From: Tritrichomonas musculus
Lineage: Eukaryota; Parabasalia; Tritrichomonadida; Tritrichomonadidae
DNA: 64,000 bases
Assembly (NCBI GenBank): GCA_039105265.1
Contig: JAPFFF010000012.1
Span: 3,844,001-3,908,000, forward strand
Direction of reading: 5' to 3'
Both the position numbers and the translations under genes were made by a program. Each line of letters opens with the position of its first letter. Positions within the stretch are counted from its first letter, which is position 1. Shown in pieces: positions 51,862 through 63,104 of the stretch. The notes beneath the pieces are model-generated. The model made no database searches, was not told the DNA's origin, and saw only the letters and a program-made list of their open reading frames with translations.

Positions 51862-53171
51862 TCAATAATCTAAAAGATTTTTTGTTTTAAAACCTTCATA
51901 AAAAAAATGATTGATTTGAGGTTTTTTTTGTATATGATTGGAATTAACACTATCATAAATTTTGGGGCATATTCCAGTTTTCAAGAAATAGCTAAAATTA
52001 TCATAGAAACGGATTTCATCAATGAAATAAAAAAAATCATATTCATCAAAGAATTTAATAAATCTACTATATTCATGATTTTTATTTCCAGATAACTTTC
52101 TTTGAATTATATTTAAAAGAGAAGTATCTTTGATTGGGTTATCAAATAAAATCGTCGCTAAAAAGATAAATACACCTTCGAATTTGAATTGAAGAGAATC
52201 CATTAATAATTCAAGAACTTTCTCATGATCTTTCTTGACACCAATGCCAAAATAATATATTCTAGCTAAATTCAAAAGTGCAAATGGATTATTTTGAAGT
52301 TTTATTGATTCATTAAAAAGTTCAATTGCTCTAATAATATTTTTAGGCACACCTTCACCATTTTTATAAATAACGCCAAGATTGTTTTTAGCCATGTAAT
52401 TATTGCAATTTGAAGACCCCATAAAGTAATCAATCGACTTTTTGATATCTCTTAAATTATATTTATTATCATAATAAATAATTCCAAGAAAAAGTCGTGC
52501 AACTGAATGTGCGTGATTAGCTGCCAAAGTAAGATAATCGACTGATAGGTTGATATTCATTGGAACATCTTTATTTAACAAATAAATACTGCCTAAATAA
52601 AATTGTGCTTCGCGATGATTTTGTTTTGCAGCTTGCTTATAATAATGAATTGATTTTTGGATGTTTTTATTAACATACTCTCCTTGAAAATAAATTTCAC
52701 CAAGAAGATATTGTGCATCAACATTATATAGAATTGCTGCATGTTCCAAAAATTTAAGTGATTTTGGTATATTTTTTTCTACACAATCACTAAATAGATA
52801 AATATAGCCGAGATAATAAAGTGCTTTTGCATTGTTCTGGTTTGCAGCTTGGTTAAAATATTTAAGTGACTTTTCCATATCTGACTTTTTATAGTAAATA
52901 AGACCAAGATAATATTGAGCAGCAGAATGATTATGATTTGCTGCCTGTTGGAAATAATGAATAGCTCTATTGATATCTTTCATAGCATAATCATTATGGT
53001 AATATATAAATCCAAGAATAAATTGTGCTTCTGCTAAATCTTTTCCAGCAGCCAATGTTAAATATTGCATTGCTTTGTCTATGTTATTAATTAATAAATA
53101 GGTCACTCCGAGTTTTATTTGAGCCACAGGAATATTATTATTTGCAGCTAATGTAAAATAGAAAATAGAAT
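51862..53171 (-). pseudogene. 3' fragment of the split Sel1-repeat kinase gene
   Basis: About 436 codons of Sel1-like repeats (A-x-x-x-LGxIYY ... I-x-YFxxAA), ending FKTKNLLDY. It has no ATG near its start; the open frame only extends upstream by reading into the element at 53174. It begins in mid-repeat (NSIFYFTLAANNN) and continues exactly the repeat broken off in the upstream fragment at 54904. Removing 53174-54901 and one TA gives a single 1202-codon frame from 57197 to 51862. Unless the element is removed or bypassed in RNA, this part is not made in the native protein. Confidence 0.85.
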
Positions 53172-53173
53172 TA

Positions 53174-54901
53174 CAGTTATGTATAAAATATTGAAGCAGT
53201 ATAAAAAGTGGAAGCACTTTTTTAAAAAAATTTCAAAATTTTTTTTCAAAAATCAATTTTTTTCTCATCATATATTAAAGTTATCCAAAAGTAAAATATA
53301 CCAAAATGCTAAGCGTTTAATACTTTTTATAAATAACTATGACATTTTTATATTAGACTAAAGTCAGAGAATTTTTCGAATGAAGAAGAAGAGAAAATAT
53401 AATGCATTTTATTAGTAGCACTGTGCATTATTTCAAAATTAAATTGGATATATCGATTCTATATATACTACCACATAATAAATAAAAATAAAACTATAGC
53501 CATTATTATTAACATTTATGATAAAAATAGAAATTTATTTTTTTTTAAGGCCGTTTAAATTTTATGAAAATTTAAAATTGTTGAAATTCTTGTTTTGAAG
53601 AGTAATTTAGTTAAATTAGTTTTTCACTGAAATAAAACATTCTAATAACTAAGTTAAGATTATATCAAACCTTGATCATATTCATTATTTATTAATTTAT
53701 ATTTATAAAATAATCAATAAATGAATATGATGAAAAATTTAATTATTTACAACAAATATATCATTTTTGTGTTACGATAAACGTGAGAATATAATTAGCA
53801 TATGTCACAAATATATTACCCTAATTATTACATTTTTAATCTAATTATATCTTTAGATGAGTCGGATTTGATGACAAATAAGGGAAATTGACAAAATGAA
53901 ATAAAAATTCATTTTCAAGTAAAAAAAAAAACTAATTTAATAGGATTATATCATTATTTATTGATTTAAAAGTATTGTAATTTATATAATATTCATTTAT
54001 TAGTTAAAATGAATGATCAATTCTGATCATTTACATATAGTGAATTTACATAAAAAAAACCTAAATGTACAATAAAAATAATCATACAAAGCCTAAATTA
54101 ATATCAGATAGCAACTATTAAATCCTTTGATACTATAAAATCAAAAAAAAATATAGAAATACTTTTTTTTAATACACCATATTCGTTTATAAATCACAGA
54201 CGTTTATTTTATTGATTTCAAGAATACGATTGTATCTTGGTACATAATTCATATACAACATGTTTTATTCATTTATAACGTGTGATTTATAGATTTAATT
54301 ATTTTTTTTAGTCAAACATAAAAGTGTAATGATTGAAAAAGAAGATATTTACATTTCTAATTTTGAAATTAGCATTCTGCTTAAAAAAAGCAAAATAGAA
54401 TTGGGGATTCTTGTAGTAATGATCTTCATGAATATATATAGAAACATTTATTTAAGTTAAATCCAACTAGAAATCATTTTTATCAGACTTTCAACAATTT
54501 TATATTTTCATAAAATTTAAACGGCCTTAAAAAAAAATAAATTTCTATTTTTATCATAAATGTTAATAATAATGGCTATAGTTTTATTTTTATTTATTAT
54601 GTGGTAGTATATATAGAATCGATATATCCAATTTAATTTTGAAATAATGCACAGTGCTACTAATAAAATGCATTATATTTTCTCTTCTTCTTCATTCGAA
54701 AAATTCTCTGACTTTAGTCTAATATAAAAATGTCATAGTTATTTATAAAAAGTATTAAACGCTTAGCATTTTGGTATATTTTACTTTTGGATAACTTTAA
54801 TATATGATGAGAAAAAAATTGATTTTTGAAAAAAAATTTTGAAATTTTTTTAAAAAAGTGCTTCCACTTTTTATACTGCTTCAATATTTTATACATAACT
54901 G
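53174..54901. mobile_element. 1728-bp non-autonomous element with 413-bp terminal inverted repeats, TA duplication
   Basis: The left arm 53174-53586 is the reverse complement of the right arm 54489-54901, with very few differences. The tips read CAGTTATGTATAAAATATTG. TA flanks both sides (53172-53173 and 54902-54903), so insertion was into TA as in Tc1/mariner elements. The ~900-bp interior has no coding frame, so movement would need a transposase from elsewhere. Near-identical arms and a precisely preserved host frame point to a recent insertion. Long arms could fold into a large hairpin when transcribed. Confidence 0.9.
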
Positions 54902-57197
54902 TATGAAAATCATTTTGAGCAAAATACCAATCTCCTAATTTTATTTGAGCTTCATAATTATTATTGTTTGCTGAGAGTTCGAAATATTGAATTGCCAATT
55001 CATGCCAATTTAAATAATTGAGATAAATTTTCCCTAAATAGCACAGAGCATTTGAATGATTTTGAATAGAAGCATTTTTTAAATCATGGATTGGTAGATA
55101 AAAGTGTGAAGCCAAACTGTTTTCACAATAAATCTCACCGAGATTAGATTGCGTCTCTAATTGATTCAAATTGACAGCACTAGTTAGATAATTAAGAGAT
55201 TTATTTATGTCTCTACATATATATAATGCATCATAATAAATAACACCGAGGTAATAATTGGCCTGTGCAAAATTTTGTTCTGCAGACAATGTTAAATAAT
55301 GAATTGCTTTTTCAACATCTCGAACTTTAGCGTCATCATAATATATTTTACCTAACAAATATTGCGCCAATGCAAAATTTTGATCAGCTGATAATTTTAA
55401 ATAATGAATTGATTTATCATAATTTTTATTTTCATAATAATAAATGTTACCAAGTAAGCATTGAGCTCCTTGATGATTTCTTTCTGCAGATTTTGTTAAA
55501 TAGTAAATAGATTTATTTATTTTTCGCAACATACAATAAATTAAACCAAGATAAAATTGTGCATTGAAATGATCTTGTTCTGCGGAAATTTCAAAATAAT
55601 AAATTGACTTTTCAATGTCAGATTTAACATATTTACCTTCATTATATATTAATCCAAGATAAAAGCATGCATAACTATTTTTATGTTTTGCTGATTTTGT
55701 AAAATAATCAATAGATTGGTTAACGTCTTTTAAACCATAAGTTTCTTCATAATATATGAGGCCTAAATAAAATTGTGCATCTGAGTCATCTTTTTCTGCG
55801 GCCAATTTAAATATTGGAATTGCTTTATCAATATCTTTACATTTAAAATGTCTTATATTTAAATATGGATCACATGATGATCTTGATTCAGGATGAATAT
55901 AGAAGTCTAATAACGATTTAATCATAATAATTCTAATGTTTTTTGATGGATCATCCTCGATATTAAATATGCTATTATTTATTAATTGTTCCACTAACTT
56001 GTTGATTGTTGGACGATTTTTGGGCTCAATAGAAAGGCATGATTTGCAAATATCTTTTAAATAATTGTATTTTTCAGGAAAATCAGAAAAAGATTTTTCA
56101 CTTTTTTTTTCTTCCAAAATGCCAGCAATACTTTTACTTTGAAAATAGGATTTTTCAGTGAAAAAAAAATAAATGATCAATCCTAATGAATATATATCTC
56201 CTTCAGGCGTATATTCACCATTATCTCGTTCTGGAGATGTACATGAAATACTTCCTTCATCATTATCTTGCACATTCATATTGTCATCAATTAATAACGC
56301 ACTATCAAAATCAATTATAAATGGATTGTTTTTGGAGTCAACAATAATGTTATTTAAATTTAAATCTCTCATGATATAATTAGTCTTATGAACTCCATAA
56401 ATTTGAACACTAAGTAAGACAATCATTCTAATTTTAGAATAATCATCAATTTTGTTATTGTTTGTAAAAAGGTTATGTAGGGTTTTCCCATCTATATATT
56501 GAAGCACAAGATAAATGTTGTTTATATGATTGATTGTTCCAAAAAGTCTCCGAAAATAAGGAAATTGGTTGGCAACTTTTTCATAAAATGCTTTCTCATT
56601 ATTAAATGATTTTAATGATTTTTCATTTGTTGAATCAAAAGATTTTAAAATGTATGGGAAATGATCAGTCTTATTAAAATATAAATGAACTGATGAAGTA
56701 AATGTTAGCAATTCAATAAAATCATCATAATTAAATTCTTTTAGTGTATTTGCTTTTTTTGAAAAATTAATTCTTTCTTTTATATTTTGCTGATTTAGGT
56801 ATAAACTTTTCTTTATCAGGCAATTAAAAATCAATTTTTGAATCGATACTTGATCAATATAGAAATCCTTTATTTCAAATGGTTCATCAATAAATGATAT
56901 AAATTGTGAGATTTGATCATTTAAATGCTTGTTTTCACGAACATTTTTATAATTATTTTGATCAAAAATGAAGATATCTTTATCAATATACATAAAATAC
57001 AGTATAATTTCATTAATTTTCCTTTCTATCATATAAATATTGCCGTAATTTTGATGCGAATCTATATATTTTGCAAAAAAATCTAATTTTTTCCTAATGT
57101 AAAAATTTGCATTTGGTATCATATCAAAAAAAGAATATATATTGAGATTCTTTAAGATTTCAATAATTATATCATCTTGAATCATGGATGCATCCAT
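54714..57197 (-). CDS. 5' part of the Sel1-repeat protein kinase gene, ending inside the inserted element
   Basis: Starts at an ATG. Residues ~5-45 are F-box-like (DDIIIEILKNLNIYSFFDM). A kinase-like domain spans ~160-425: YILKSFD lysine, hinge LVLQYIDGKTL, catalytic loop MRDLNLNNIIVD (Asp kept, Lys replaced by Asn), IIDFDSA (DFG to DFD), SPERDNGEYTPEGDIYSLG and CLSIEPKNRPT. Sel1 repeats (~440 on) follow, typical adaptors for ER or signalling complexes. Native sequence ends at NDFH (~764); the last ~62 residues (MYKILKQYKKWKHFF ...) and the stop come from the inserted element's inverted repeat. The fragment could make an 827-aa truncated kinase. The rest of the gene is at 51862-53171. Confidence 0.85.
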   Translation of the reverse strand: MDASMIQDDIIIEILKNLNIYSFFDMIPNANFYIRKKLDFFAKYIDSHQNYGNIYMIERKINEIILYFMYIDKDIFIFDQNNYKNVRENKHLNDQISQFISFIDEPFEIKDFYIDQVSIQKLIFNCLIKKSLYLNQQNIKERINFSKKANTLKEFNYDDFIELLTFTSSVHLYFNKTDHFPYILKSFDSTNEKSLKSFNNEKAFYEKVANQFPYFRRLFGTINHINNIYLVLQYIDGKTLHNLFTNNNKIDDYSKIRMIVLLSVQIYGVHKTNYIMRDLNLNNIIVDSKNNPFIIDFDSALLIDDNMNVQDNDEGSISCTSPERDNGEYTPEGDIYSLGLIIYFFFTEKSYFQSKSIAGILEEKKSEKSFSDFPEKYNYLKDICKSCLSIEPKNRPTINKLVEQLINNSIFNIEDDPSKNIRIIMIKSLLDFYIHPESRSSCDPYLNIRHFKCKDIDKAIPIFKLAAEKDDSDAQFYLGLIYYEETYGLKDVNQSIDYFTKSAKHKNSYACFYLGLIYNEGKYVKSDIEKSIYYFEISAEQDHFNAQFYLGLIYCMLRKINKSIYYLTKSAERNHQGAQCLLGNIYYYENKNYDKSIHYLKLSADQNFALAQYLLGKIYYDDAKVRDVEKAIHYLTLSAEQNFAQANYYLGVIYYDALYICRDINKSLNYLTSAVNLNQLETQSNLGEIYCENSLASHFYLPIHDLKNASIQNHSNALCYLGKIYLNYLNWHELAIQYFELSANNNNYEAQIKLGDWYFAQNDFHTVMYKILKQYKKWKHFFKKISKFFFKNQFFSHHILKLSKSKIYQNAKRLILFINNYDIFILD

Positions 57198-57732
57198 TTT
57201 TATTCCGTGCTTTGAAAATAAAAATTTCCAAAATTCAAAATATGCTGGTGTAAAATGGCATAAATATTTTGAACATTATTGCTTTTGCATTCATTAATTT
57301 TTTATATTTTTGAATAAAAGAGTACTAATTTTCATTGTTCTTTTTTCAGCATACCGATTTTTAGGCGGCTAAGTCTCAATTTTGGATATCAATTACATCT
57401 CTGAGCTGTTTTAAAACATTCTTTTTAAATATATATATATATTATGTTGACGCTTTTAGGAGTCAAATTGTCTTGTCAATTTCGAGATAATTATGAAATA
57501 ATTTTTAATCAGATTTTAGCATGAGTTGGTTATATAAACGTTATTAATAATCATCATTATTATAAATTTTTTTATTTTTGAGAAAAAAAGTGATTTTTTA
57601 ATACAAAATTGGATGAGAGAGTTAATACGTGAATTAGAACTATCAGTTTTTCCCCGATTTTTATATTTATATAAATAAATGCATTTATAAAATATGAAAA
57701 AATTAAAAAAGAGTTTTTTTTTACTATTTATT
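57198..57732. other. Intergenic spacer
   Basis: A+T-rich and non-coding. The stretch 57340-57410 is less A+T-rich but nothing is recognised. It holds the promoter side of the kinase gene and the 3' side of the membrane-protein gene. Confidence 0.5.
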
Positions 57733-59190
57733 TTAATTGTTTGAATTTGGTTGTACTTGTGGTTGTTGAGGATTGACATAAACCGCATTTTGAGGAATTG
57801 CATTATTAATTTGGCCTGGCTGCAAATAGTAAACAGTTGGATGCATTTGAGGCATTGGAGTTGGATTATGGAACTGCTGTGGATTTTGGGTTTGGTTGAT
57901 GCTCATCAAAGGCAACTCCAGATCATTTTCACTTCTGTTGTTTGAAATAGGACTGATTGGAGGTATTGAATTTGAGTCGAAATTGCCACCATTATTTCTT
58001 GTTGAATGATTATTCGACTTCTTTTTATATAAATAACAGCACAAGCATCCGCAGCAAGCGCAGCATCCTGCACAGCAAAGACAAGAAATAACAATGATAG
58101 CAATGATAATGATAACACCAAAACCAGCCAGCATTCCAATGATCTTTAAAAACAGGCTGTTGTCGCATTTCAACATCATTTTCGATTCAATGTCATAATC
58201 ATGGAAACATTTTGATGAATCACAAAAATCAACAGAACCTGCTATACAAATTATATCAAACTGAAACTCAGATGAATCATTTCTAATCATTTTTCTGGTT
58301 ATAAATGCTTTTATTGGCGATGAAGATGTGAAATTTCCATTTTGATTTGGCTTTGTAATGTCATATTTAATAAAATACGGCTTTGAAATTATATGATTTC
58401 CATCATTCATTGAAAAATCAGGGTAACTAATGTTATTGGAATAAATTACTGCTGTTGATTTATATGATGGATCAAATTTAATATTAATATCATAATCAAA
58501 CTTTGAATAAAAAATGTTGAAAAGTGGAGAAAAAATGCAATTTGAATATGTTATCTCATCTATTGTCTTTGATCTGATGATGCTATCTGTGGACTCAATT
58601 GTGAGATTTGCAGTCATTCCTCCAAATTCAAATAATGATGATTTACCACACATATCACGAGGAAGGAGCCATAAAACAACATGTAAACTTGTATCAATGT
58701 TTTCAATAAAATTAAAATCTTGATCATAATTATTAATAATATCGTTGTGGTGATAATTATGAACTTTTGATAGCATTAATTGAGCTTTATTTCTGATGTG
58801 ATTTGGTTTATGATGTTTTTTATTTGAATTATCAGATTCATATGTTCCAAATTCTAACTTTGCTTCTTTATCAGCATCAATAGCAAATCCAAATTTTTCA
58901 TCTTGATTTTCAAGATTCAATAAAGAATCAATTCCATCAATATATAAGTTTTTCAGTTCATATTGAAAACTTCCCGAGATGAATATGAACAAACGAAGTT
59001 GCTGCTGATTAAATTTAACAACAATGGAATCTCCATCATGAATATTATTTATTTCATGATAACCTATCTGATTTATTTCATATTGTGAATTTTCTAATGT
59101 AGATTGTTCATTTCCAATATTCCTTTCATTAAATTTCTTCCAGTGTAGAAATGAACGAAAACCAAGAATGGTAATAAATACAAAGAGCAT
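57733..59190 (-). CDS. Single-pass membrane protein with cysteine-rich juxtamembrane segment (485 aa)
   Basis: Starts at an ATG. A short hydrophobic N-terminus (LFVFITILGF) may act as signal peptide. Residues ~20-350 look extracellular: Asn-rich with many N-x-S/T sites and paired cysteines (FDIICIAGSVDFCDSSKCF). One strong membrane helix (~355-375, IIGMLAGFGVIIIIAIIVI) is followed at once by a cysteine cluster (SCLCCAGCCACCGCLCCYLY), then KKK. Such clusters are usually palmitoylated. The ~95-residue cytoplasmic tail is Pro/Gln/Asn-rich (PPISPIS, NPTPMPQMHP, PQQPQVQP) and may bind adaptors. The layout resembles trichomonad surface receptor or adhesin-like type I proteins. No known ectodomain is recognised. 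Confidence 0.8.
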   Translation of the reverse strand: MLFVFITILGFRSFLHWKKFNERNIGNEQSTLENSQYEINQIGYHEINNIHDGDSIVVKFNQQQLRLFIFISGSFQYELKNLYIDGIDSLLNLENQDEKFGFAIDADKEAKLEFGTYESDNSNKKHHKPNHIRNKAQLMLSKVHNYHHNDIINNYDQDFNFIENIDTSLHVVLWLLPRDMCGKSSLFEFGGMTANLTIESTDSIIRSKTIDEITYSNCIFSPLFNIFYSKFDYDINIKFDPSYKSTAVIYSNNISYPDFSMNDGNHIISKPYFIKYDITKPNQNGNFTSSSPIKAFITRKMIRNDSSEFQFDIICIAGSVDFCDSSKCFHDYDIESKMMLKCDNSLFLKIIGMLAGFGVIIIIAIIVISCLCCAGCCACCGCLCCYLYKKKSNNHSTRNNGGNFDSNSIPPISPISNNRSENDLELPLMSINQTQNPQQFHNPTPMPQMHPTVYYLQPGQINNAIPQNAVYVNPQQPQVQPNSNN

Positions 59191-59739
59191 TATATAAATC
59201 TATTTTTTTATGTGTTAATTTTTTTTCATGTTTCAATTTAACCGAAGGTTTAAAACTTTTGTGTTAAATTCATTGAATTGCAAAATCTCACCGAAATTCA
59301 AATTTTCAATTGATAATAATCATTTTTATTCAAATAATTGAATTGTATTCAATTTTTTTCAAATAACTTAAAAAAAAAAAAATCGAAATTTATTTGTTAT
59401 GGATAATAATATGTTAATATTTTTTTTCTCATTTTAACATATTTTTGAAAAAAAGTATAATATGAATAATTGGCTTATATCATAGAGATATTTATCAATA
59501 CCGAAGATATTCTTAAATCAACTTTTAGCTTACAAATGTTAATGATTTGGCTTAAAAAGTTTGATATAGCAAAAGTAATTTTTTTAGAGGTTGTATCAAA
59601 TAATTTTTTCAAAAATCGATGTTATATAATTAATATATATTTAATGCATAATTATCACTCTTTTTTTGATAAATAGTTTATATTTTTAGCAATTTGAAGA
59701 ATTTTTTACATTTTTATATTAATAAAATCGCATATCAAT
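59191..59739. other. Intergenic spacer
   Basis: A+T-rich with no convincing gene. It lies between the start of the membrane-protein gene and the cyclase relic. Confidence 0.5.
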
Positions 59740-60530
59740 TTAACTTTCAGAATCAATAGAGATAGTATAATTTGAATCAGTAGGGAAAACAAGATAAGCA
59801 ATTGTTGTACCTTTACCTTAAAGAAAATTTCACCATGTTCTTCAATATTAAAATTACAATCACAAAATATATTATATTTTGCTTTAGATATTTGAACTTT
59901 CCCAGGAACATCCGAAGTTTGTAACCTTGCAGCAATATTGATTGTATCACCGATAATATCAAAAGCAGGCTTATTAGATCCCAGTACACCAGCAAGAATA
60001 GGGCCGCCGCAATTATCACCAACTCTCAATAGTAAATTTGAATTTAATTTCATATTCAAGCAATCCAAAACATTTATATTTTGTCCTAGCATTTGTTCAG
60101 GGATGTAGCCAAGAATATTTGGAACACCTTGATATATTGTCTCAATAACATCATAATTATTTATACAAATAATGGCATCGTGAGACATATGAATTACACG
60201 TTGTGCAATTGACATTTCAGTTTCTTTTTTCTCATCTTTTTTATTTAATATATAGTTTAAGATTTTTTTTGTTGAATAGAAAAGCAGAAGGTGGGTATCA
60301 AATTCATACTTACTTCATAAGTTCTTGAAGATTCAACATAAAAAGCCAAAATATTAATCAAAATTATAATATTCACTATGGCTCCTACAACTAAAAATAT
60401 ATAAACATTTTTCTTTGCATCATTTGATTTTTGAATATTTAAATCATTGAAACGGTCAGCATCATCCTCAAGTCTAACCAAAAGGTGCCTATTAAAAATC
60501 AATTCATTATCTTTATCTCCGCAAAATATG
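59740..60530 (-). pseudogene. Truncated PAS/class III adenylyl-guanylyl cyclase gene
   Basis: In order on the minus strand: a HAMP-like/transmembrane piece (KNVYIFLVVGAIVNIIILINIL, ~60300-60500), a PAS-like piece (SHDAIICINNYDVIETIYQG ... ILGYIPEQMLGQNIN), then only the last part of a class III cyclase domain (RVGDNCGGPILAGVLGSNKP, FDIIGDTINIAARLQ). The front of the catalytic domain, with its metal-binding Asp, is missing, and PAS runs straight into the tail. At least two frame changes occur (near 60235 and 59815); after the second the family end (KGKGTTIAYLVFP) continues in another frame. It is a decayed copy of the large multi-membrane cyclases that trichomonads carry in many copies. Confidence 0.85.
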
Positions 60531-61142
60531 AATCAGACTAGCTGATTTTTTTTGGTATTGCTTTCGAATTGATGGAAATGATATTGTTTATCAACATCTT
60601 TTGCTGATTTTTCATCTGATTCATTTGAAAAAAGGATAAATAGTCATACAAAATATTGAATTTATCTTCATAAATTAAAATATAAATATTTCATTAAGAA
60701 AATATATAAATAATAAAATTTTTATAAATTATAAATTTAATATCAATCATAAATATTTTTAATTTAAATTTGCTTGCAATTTCAAGTTTATATTACTAAT
60801 TGGTTTGCTTGCAATTTCAAATTTTGAGTATTGACAAAGTCTACCAATTTATCTACTTTATAAAACCGTAAATTGTTGAGATAGTAAAAAAATACTTATA
60901 TATTTTCAGACAATTCCCCTTTCAAAATAATAATTTGATTGATTTTTACCATCTCAACAATATCAAAATACAAGATATCTAAAAATATTCAACTATGTTT
61001 TATAATTTTACTTAATGATTCAACTATTCTTTTGATATTCTGATTTGTAAAACATATTTACTTGTCTTATTATTTTGAATAAATAAATGGCCGTTTAAAT
61101 CTTTCCAAAATTAAAATTTTCCATTTTTAAAAAATAGATCTG
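60531..61142. other. Intergenic spacer
   Basis: A+T-rich and non-coding. A GGTTTGCTTGCAATTTCAA-type block occurs twice, near 60765-60790 and 60800-60822, as a short direct repeat. It should hold the promoter of the gene at 61143. Confidence 0.5.
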
Positions 61143-63104
61143 ATGTCAGAGAAAAAGGTTATTCGAAGTTCGAAAGAATTACCTGATACACATAATTTTG
61201 TTTATGAAAACAAACGATATCCTTTTAAAATGAACTTTTTTAATCTTTTGTCAGATTACTTTCTTAGGAATTCAGACGAAATTCAATCCAATGCAGATAT
61301 AGATCTTATTGATGAAGATGTTGGGAAAAAGCTAAATATTCAAGAAGGAATAATCTATGCTTTTATTAATTTTTTTCAACATGAAGAAATCACGATTGAT
61401 AAAGAAAATGTTATTGCACTTCATTTTCTATCAAATAAATATGAAATTGAAGAATTACAAGAATCTACTAGAGAATACATTTTAAATAATTGTGAATCTT
61501 TAGCGATTGACCTTCTTTCAATTTGTGAATACGACAGTTCATTGAATGACTCTATATATGAAGATATTATTTGTCATAAATTGAGAGAATATATCAAAAC
61601 AGAAGAATTTTTAAATCTTTCAATTTCTAAATTGCATAGAATAATGAGCAAATATTCAGAACTTGGCTTGGAAGAAGTGAGCTGTAAAGAAATGAACGAC
61701 TTCATCAAGAAAAAGATTTCTATTGATGGCCGAGAAGCATCAATACTTCTTTCATTTGCACGTTTTGATAGTGAAAACATTGACTTCATTGAAACGCTTT
61801 TTGAAGAATATTCAAATAAAGTTGATTTTTCATTCATTGACATTTCCATTTTTTCTACATTTGTAGAAATGAAGAAACGACAAGAGAAAGAAAATGAAGA
61901 ACTTTCAAAAACAAATTTAAGACTGATAAGAGAGAACGAAGATAAAGATAGACTAATTTTTTCTCTTGAATCAAAACTGAAACAGCAAGAATCAACATCA
62001 TCTATTGAAATTCGAAAGAAAAATAATGAAATTTCATCACTTGAGCATCAAATTGAAAGAACCAGAAAAGAAAACGAAGAGCTAATTTTATCATTAAGAA
62101 GAAATTTTGAAGAACTTGAAAGAACCAAAGACAAAGAAATTTCATCATTGAAAAATCAAATTGTTATTTCAAGTAGAAGATATTTCAAAACAGCAATGAG
62201 CAAGGAAGGTCCAGGACTTCTGAATGAACTTAAAACCAAACAGGAAACTCCCTTTGACAGACTTTTCACTGTATCTATATCATCAGTTGACATCTACACC
62301 CTTCTTGTTCCTCATACTAATGATTACTTTTGTACAAGCAAATCTGGAAATTTCTTCATTGAATTTGAACTTGAGGCAGAAGTCACGATCAGTGGCGTTA
62401 AAATATTTTCTTCTGGTACATGTTTTCCTAAGTCATTTGATATTTCAGTTGAAGGTGAAACAGTGAAATCAGTTAGAGAAGCGAGAGAACTGAATGGTAA
62501 ATACAAAGACATGACAGTCAGCTTTGAACCAATTAAATGCCGAAAAGTTCGATTCACACAGACAGGACCGAACTGGGACAAAGGAGATAATTTTCTGCAC
62601 ATCAAAGGTATTGAACTTTTATCAACAGATTCGAAGTATTCAAGAGGAGTCTTTTCGACACTTGTTAGTGATTGTGAAAATAAAGACCCGCACAAGTGTC
62701 CAGTCATCATTTCTGCTTCAAATTTCGATTTCAACAGTTTCCACTCACTCAATGCAAAACACAAGATTAGCACTTATTCTAGAGAAAATTCATGGTTTCA
62801 AGTTGAACTAACACGAGGAATAGCTGTTCTTAACGGTTTCAGGCTCATGAAGTGCAACAAGAACAAGCTAAGGAGCTACAAATTGATTTGCACAGATGAC
62901 TCAAGTAAGCCAGAATCGTCATGGACAACACTGATCGAAATTAACGAAGAAACAGAAAACGAACATAACGATCTTGACATCTATGAATTTTCACATCCAA
63001 GTCCGCCAACCAGATTTGTGAGACTTGTTCAAACAGGCAAAAACTGGTATGATAGCTTGAGTTTACTGTTTATCCATTTTGACCTATTTGGTGAATATTT
63101 TTAA
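61143..63104 (+). CDS. BTB-like, coiled-coil protein with two discoidin (F5/8 type C) domains (653 aa)
   Basis: Starts at an ATG. Residues ~18-115 are the BTB-like head (HNFVYENKRYPFKMNFFNLL ... IALHFLSNKYEIEELQ), then a BACK-like helical part to ~240. A coiled coil (~245-345; repeated LE/NEE/EISSLE heptads) comes next. Two discoidin beta sandwiches follow at ~360-500 (FFIEFELEAEVTISGVKIFS ... CRKVRFTQTGPNWDKG) and ~505-650 (SWFQVELTRGIAVLNGFRLM ... TRFVRLVQTGKNWYD). In this family discoidin folds bind glycans or lipids. The coiled coil suggests oligomers. No signal peptide is seen, so it is probably cytosolic. It is a longer relative of the gene at 32470-33813. Confidence 0.88.
   Translation: MSEKKVIRSSKELPDTHNFVYENKRYPFKMNFFNLLSDYFLRNSDEIQSNADIDLIDEDVGKKLNIQEGIIYAFINFFQHEEITIDKENVIALHFLSNKYEIEELQESTREYILNNCESLAIDLLSICEYDSSLNDSIYEDIICHKLREYIKTEEFLNLSISKLHRIMSKYSELGLEEVSCKEMNDFIKKKISIDGREASILLSFARFDSENIDFIETLFEEYSNKVDFSFIDISIFSTFVEMKKRQEKENEELSKTNLRLIRENEDKDRLIFSLESKLKQQESTSSIEIRKKNNEISSLEHQIERTRKENEELILSLRRNFEELERTKDKEISSLKNQIVISSRRYFKTAMSKEGPGLLNELKTKQETPFDRLFTVSISSVDIYTLLVPHTNDYFCTSKSGNFFIEFELEAEVTISGVKIFSSGTCFPKSFDISVEGETVKSVREARELNGKYKDMTVSFEPIKCRKVRFTQTGPNWDKGDNFLHIKGIELLSTDSKYSRGVFSTLVSDCENKDPHKCPVIISASNFDFNSFHSLNAKHKISTYSRENSWFQVELTRGIAVLNGFRLMKCNKNKLRSYKLICTDDSSKPESSWTTLIEINEETENEHNDLDIYEFSHPSPPTRFVRLVQTGKNWYDSLSLLFIHFDLFGEYF

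Noticed and set aside
53179-53361. Plus-strand frame identical to the C-terminus of the 827-aa kinase fragment
   Set aside because: It is the mirror copy in the left inverted repeat of the inserted element, not a gene.
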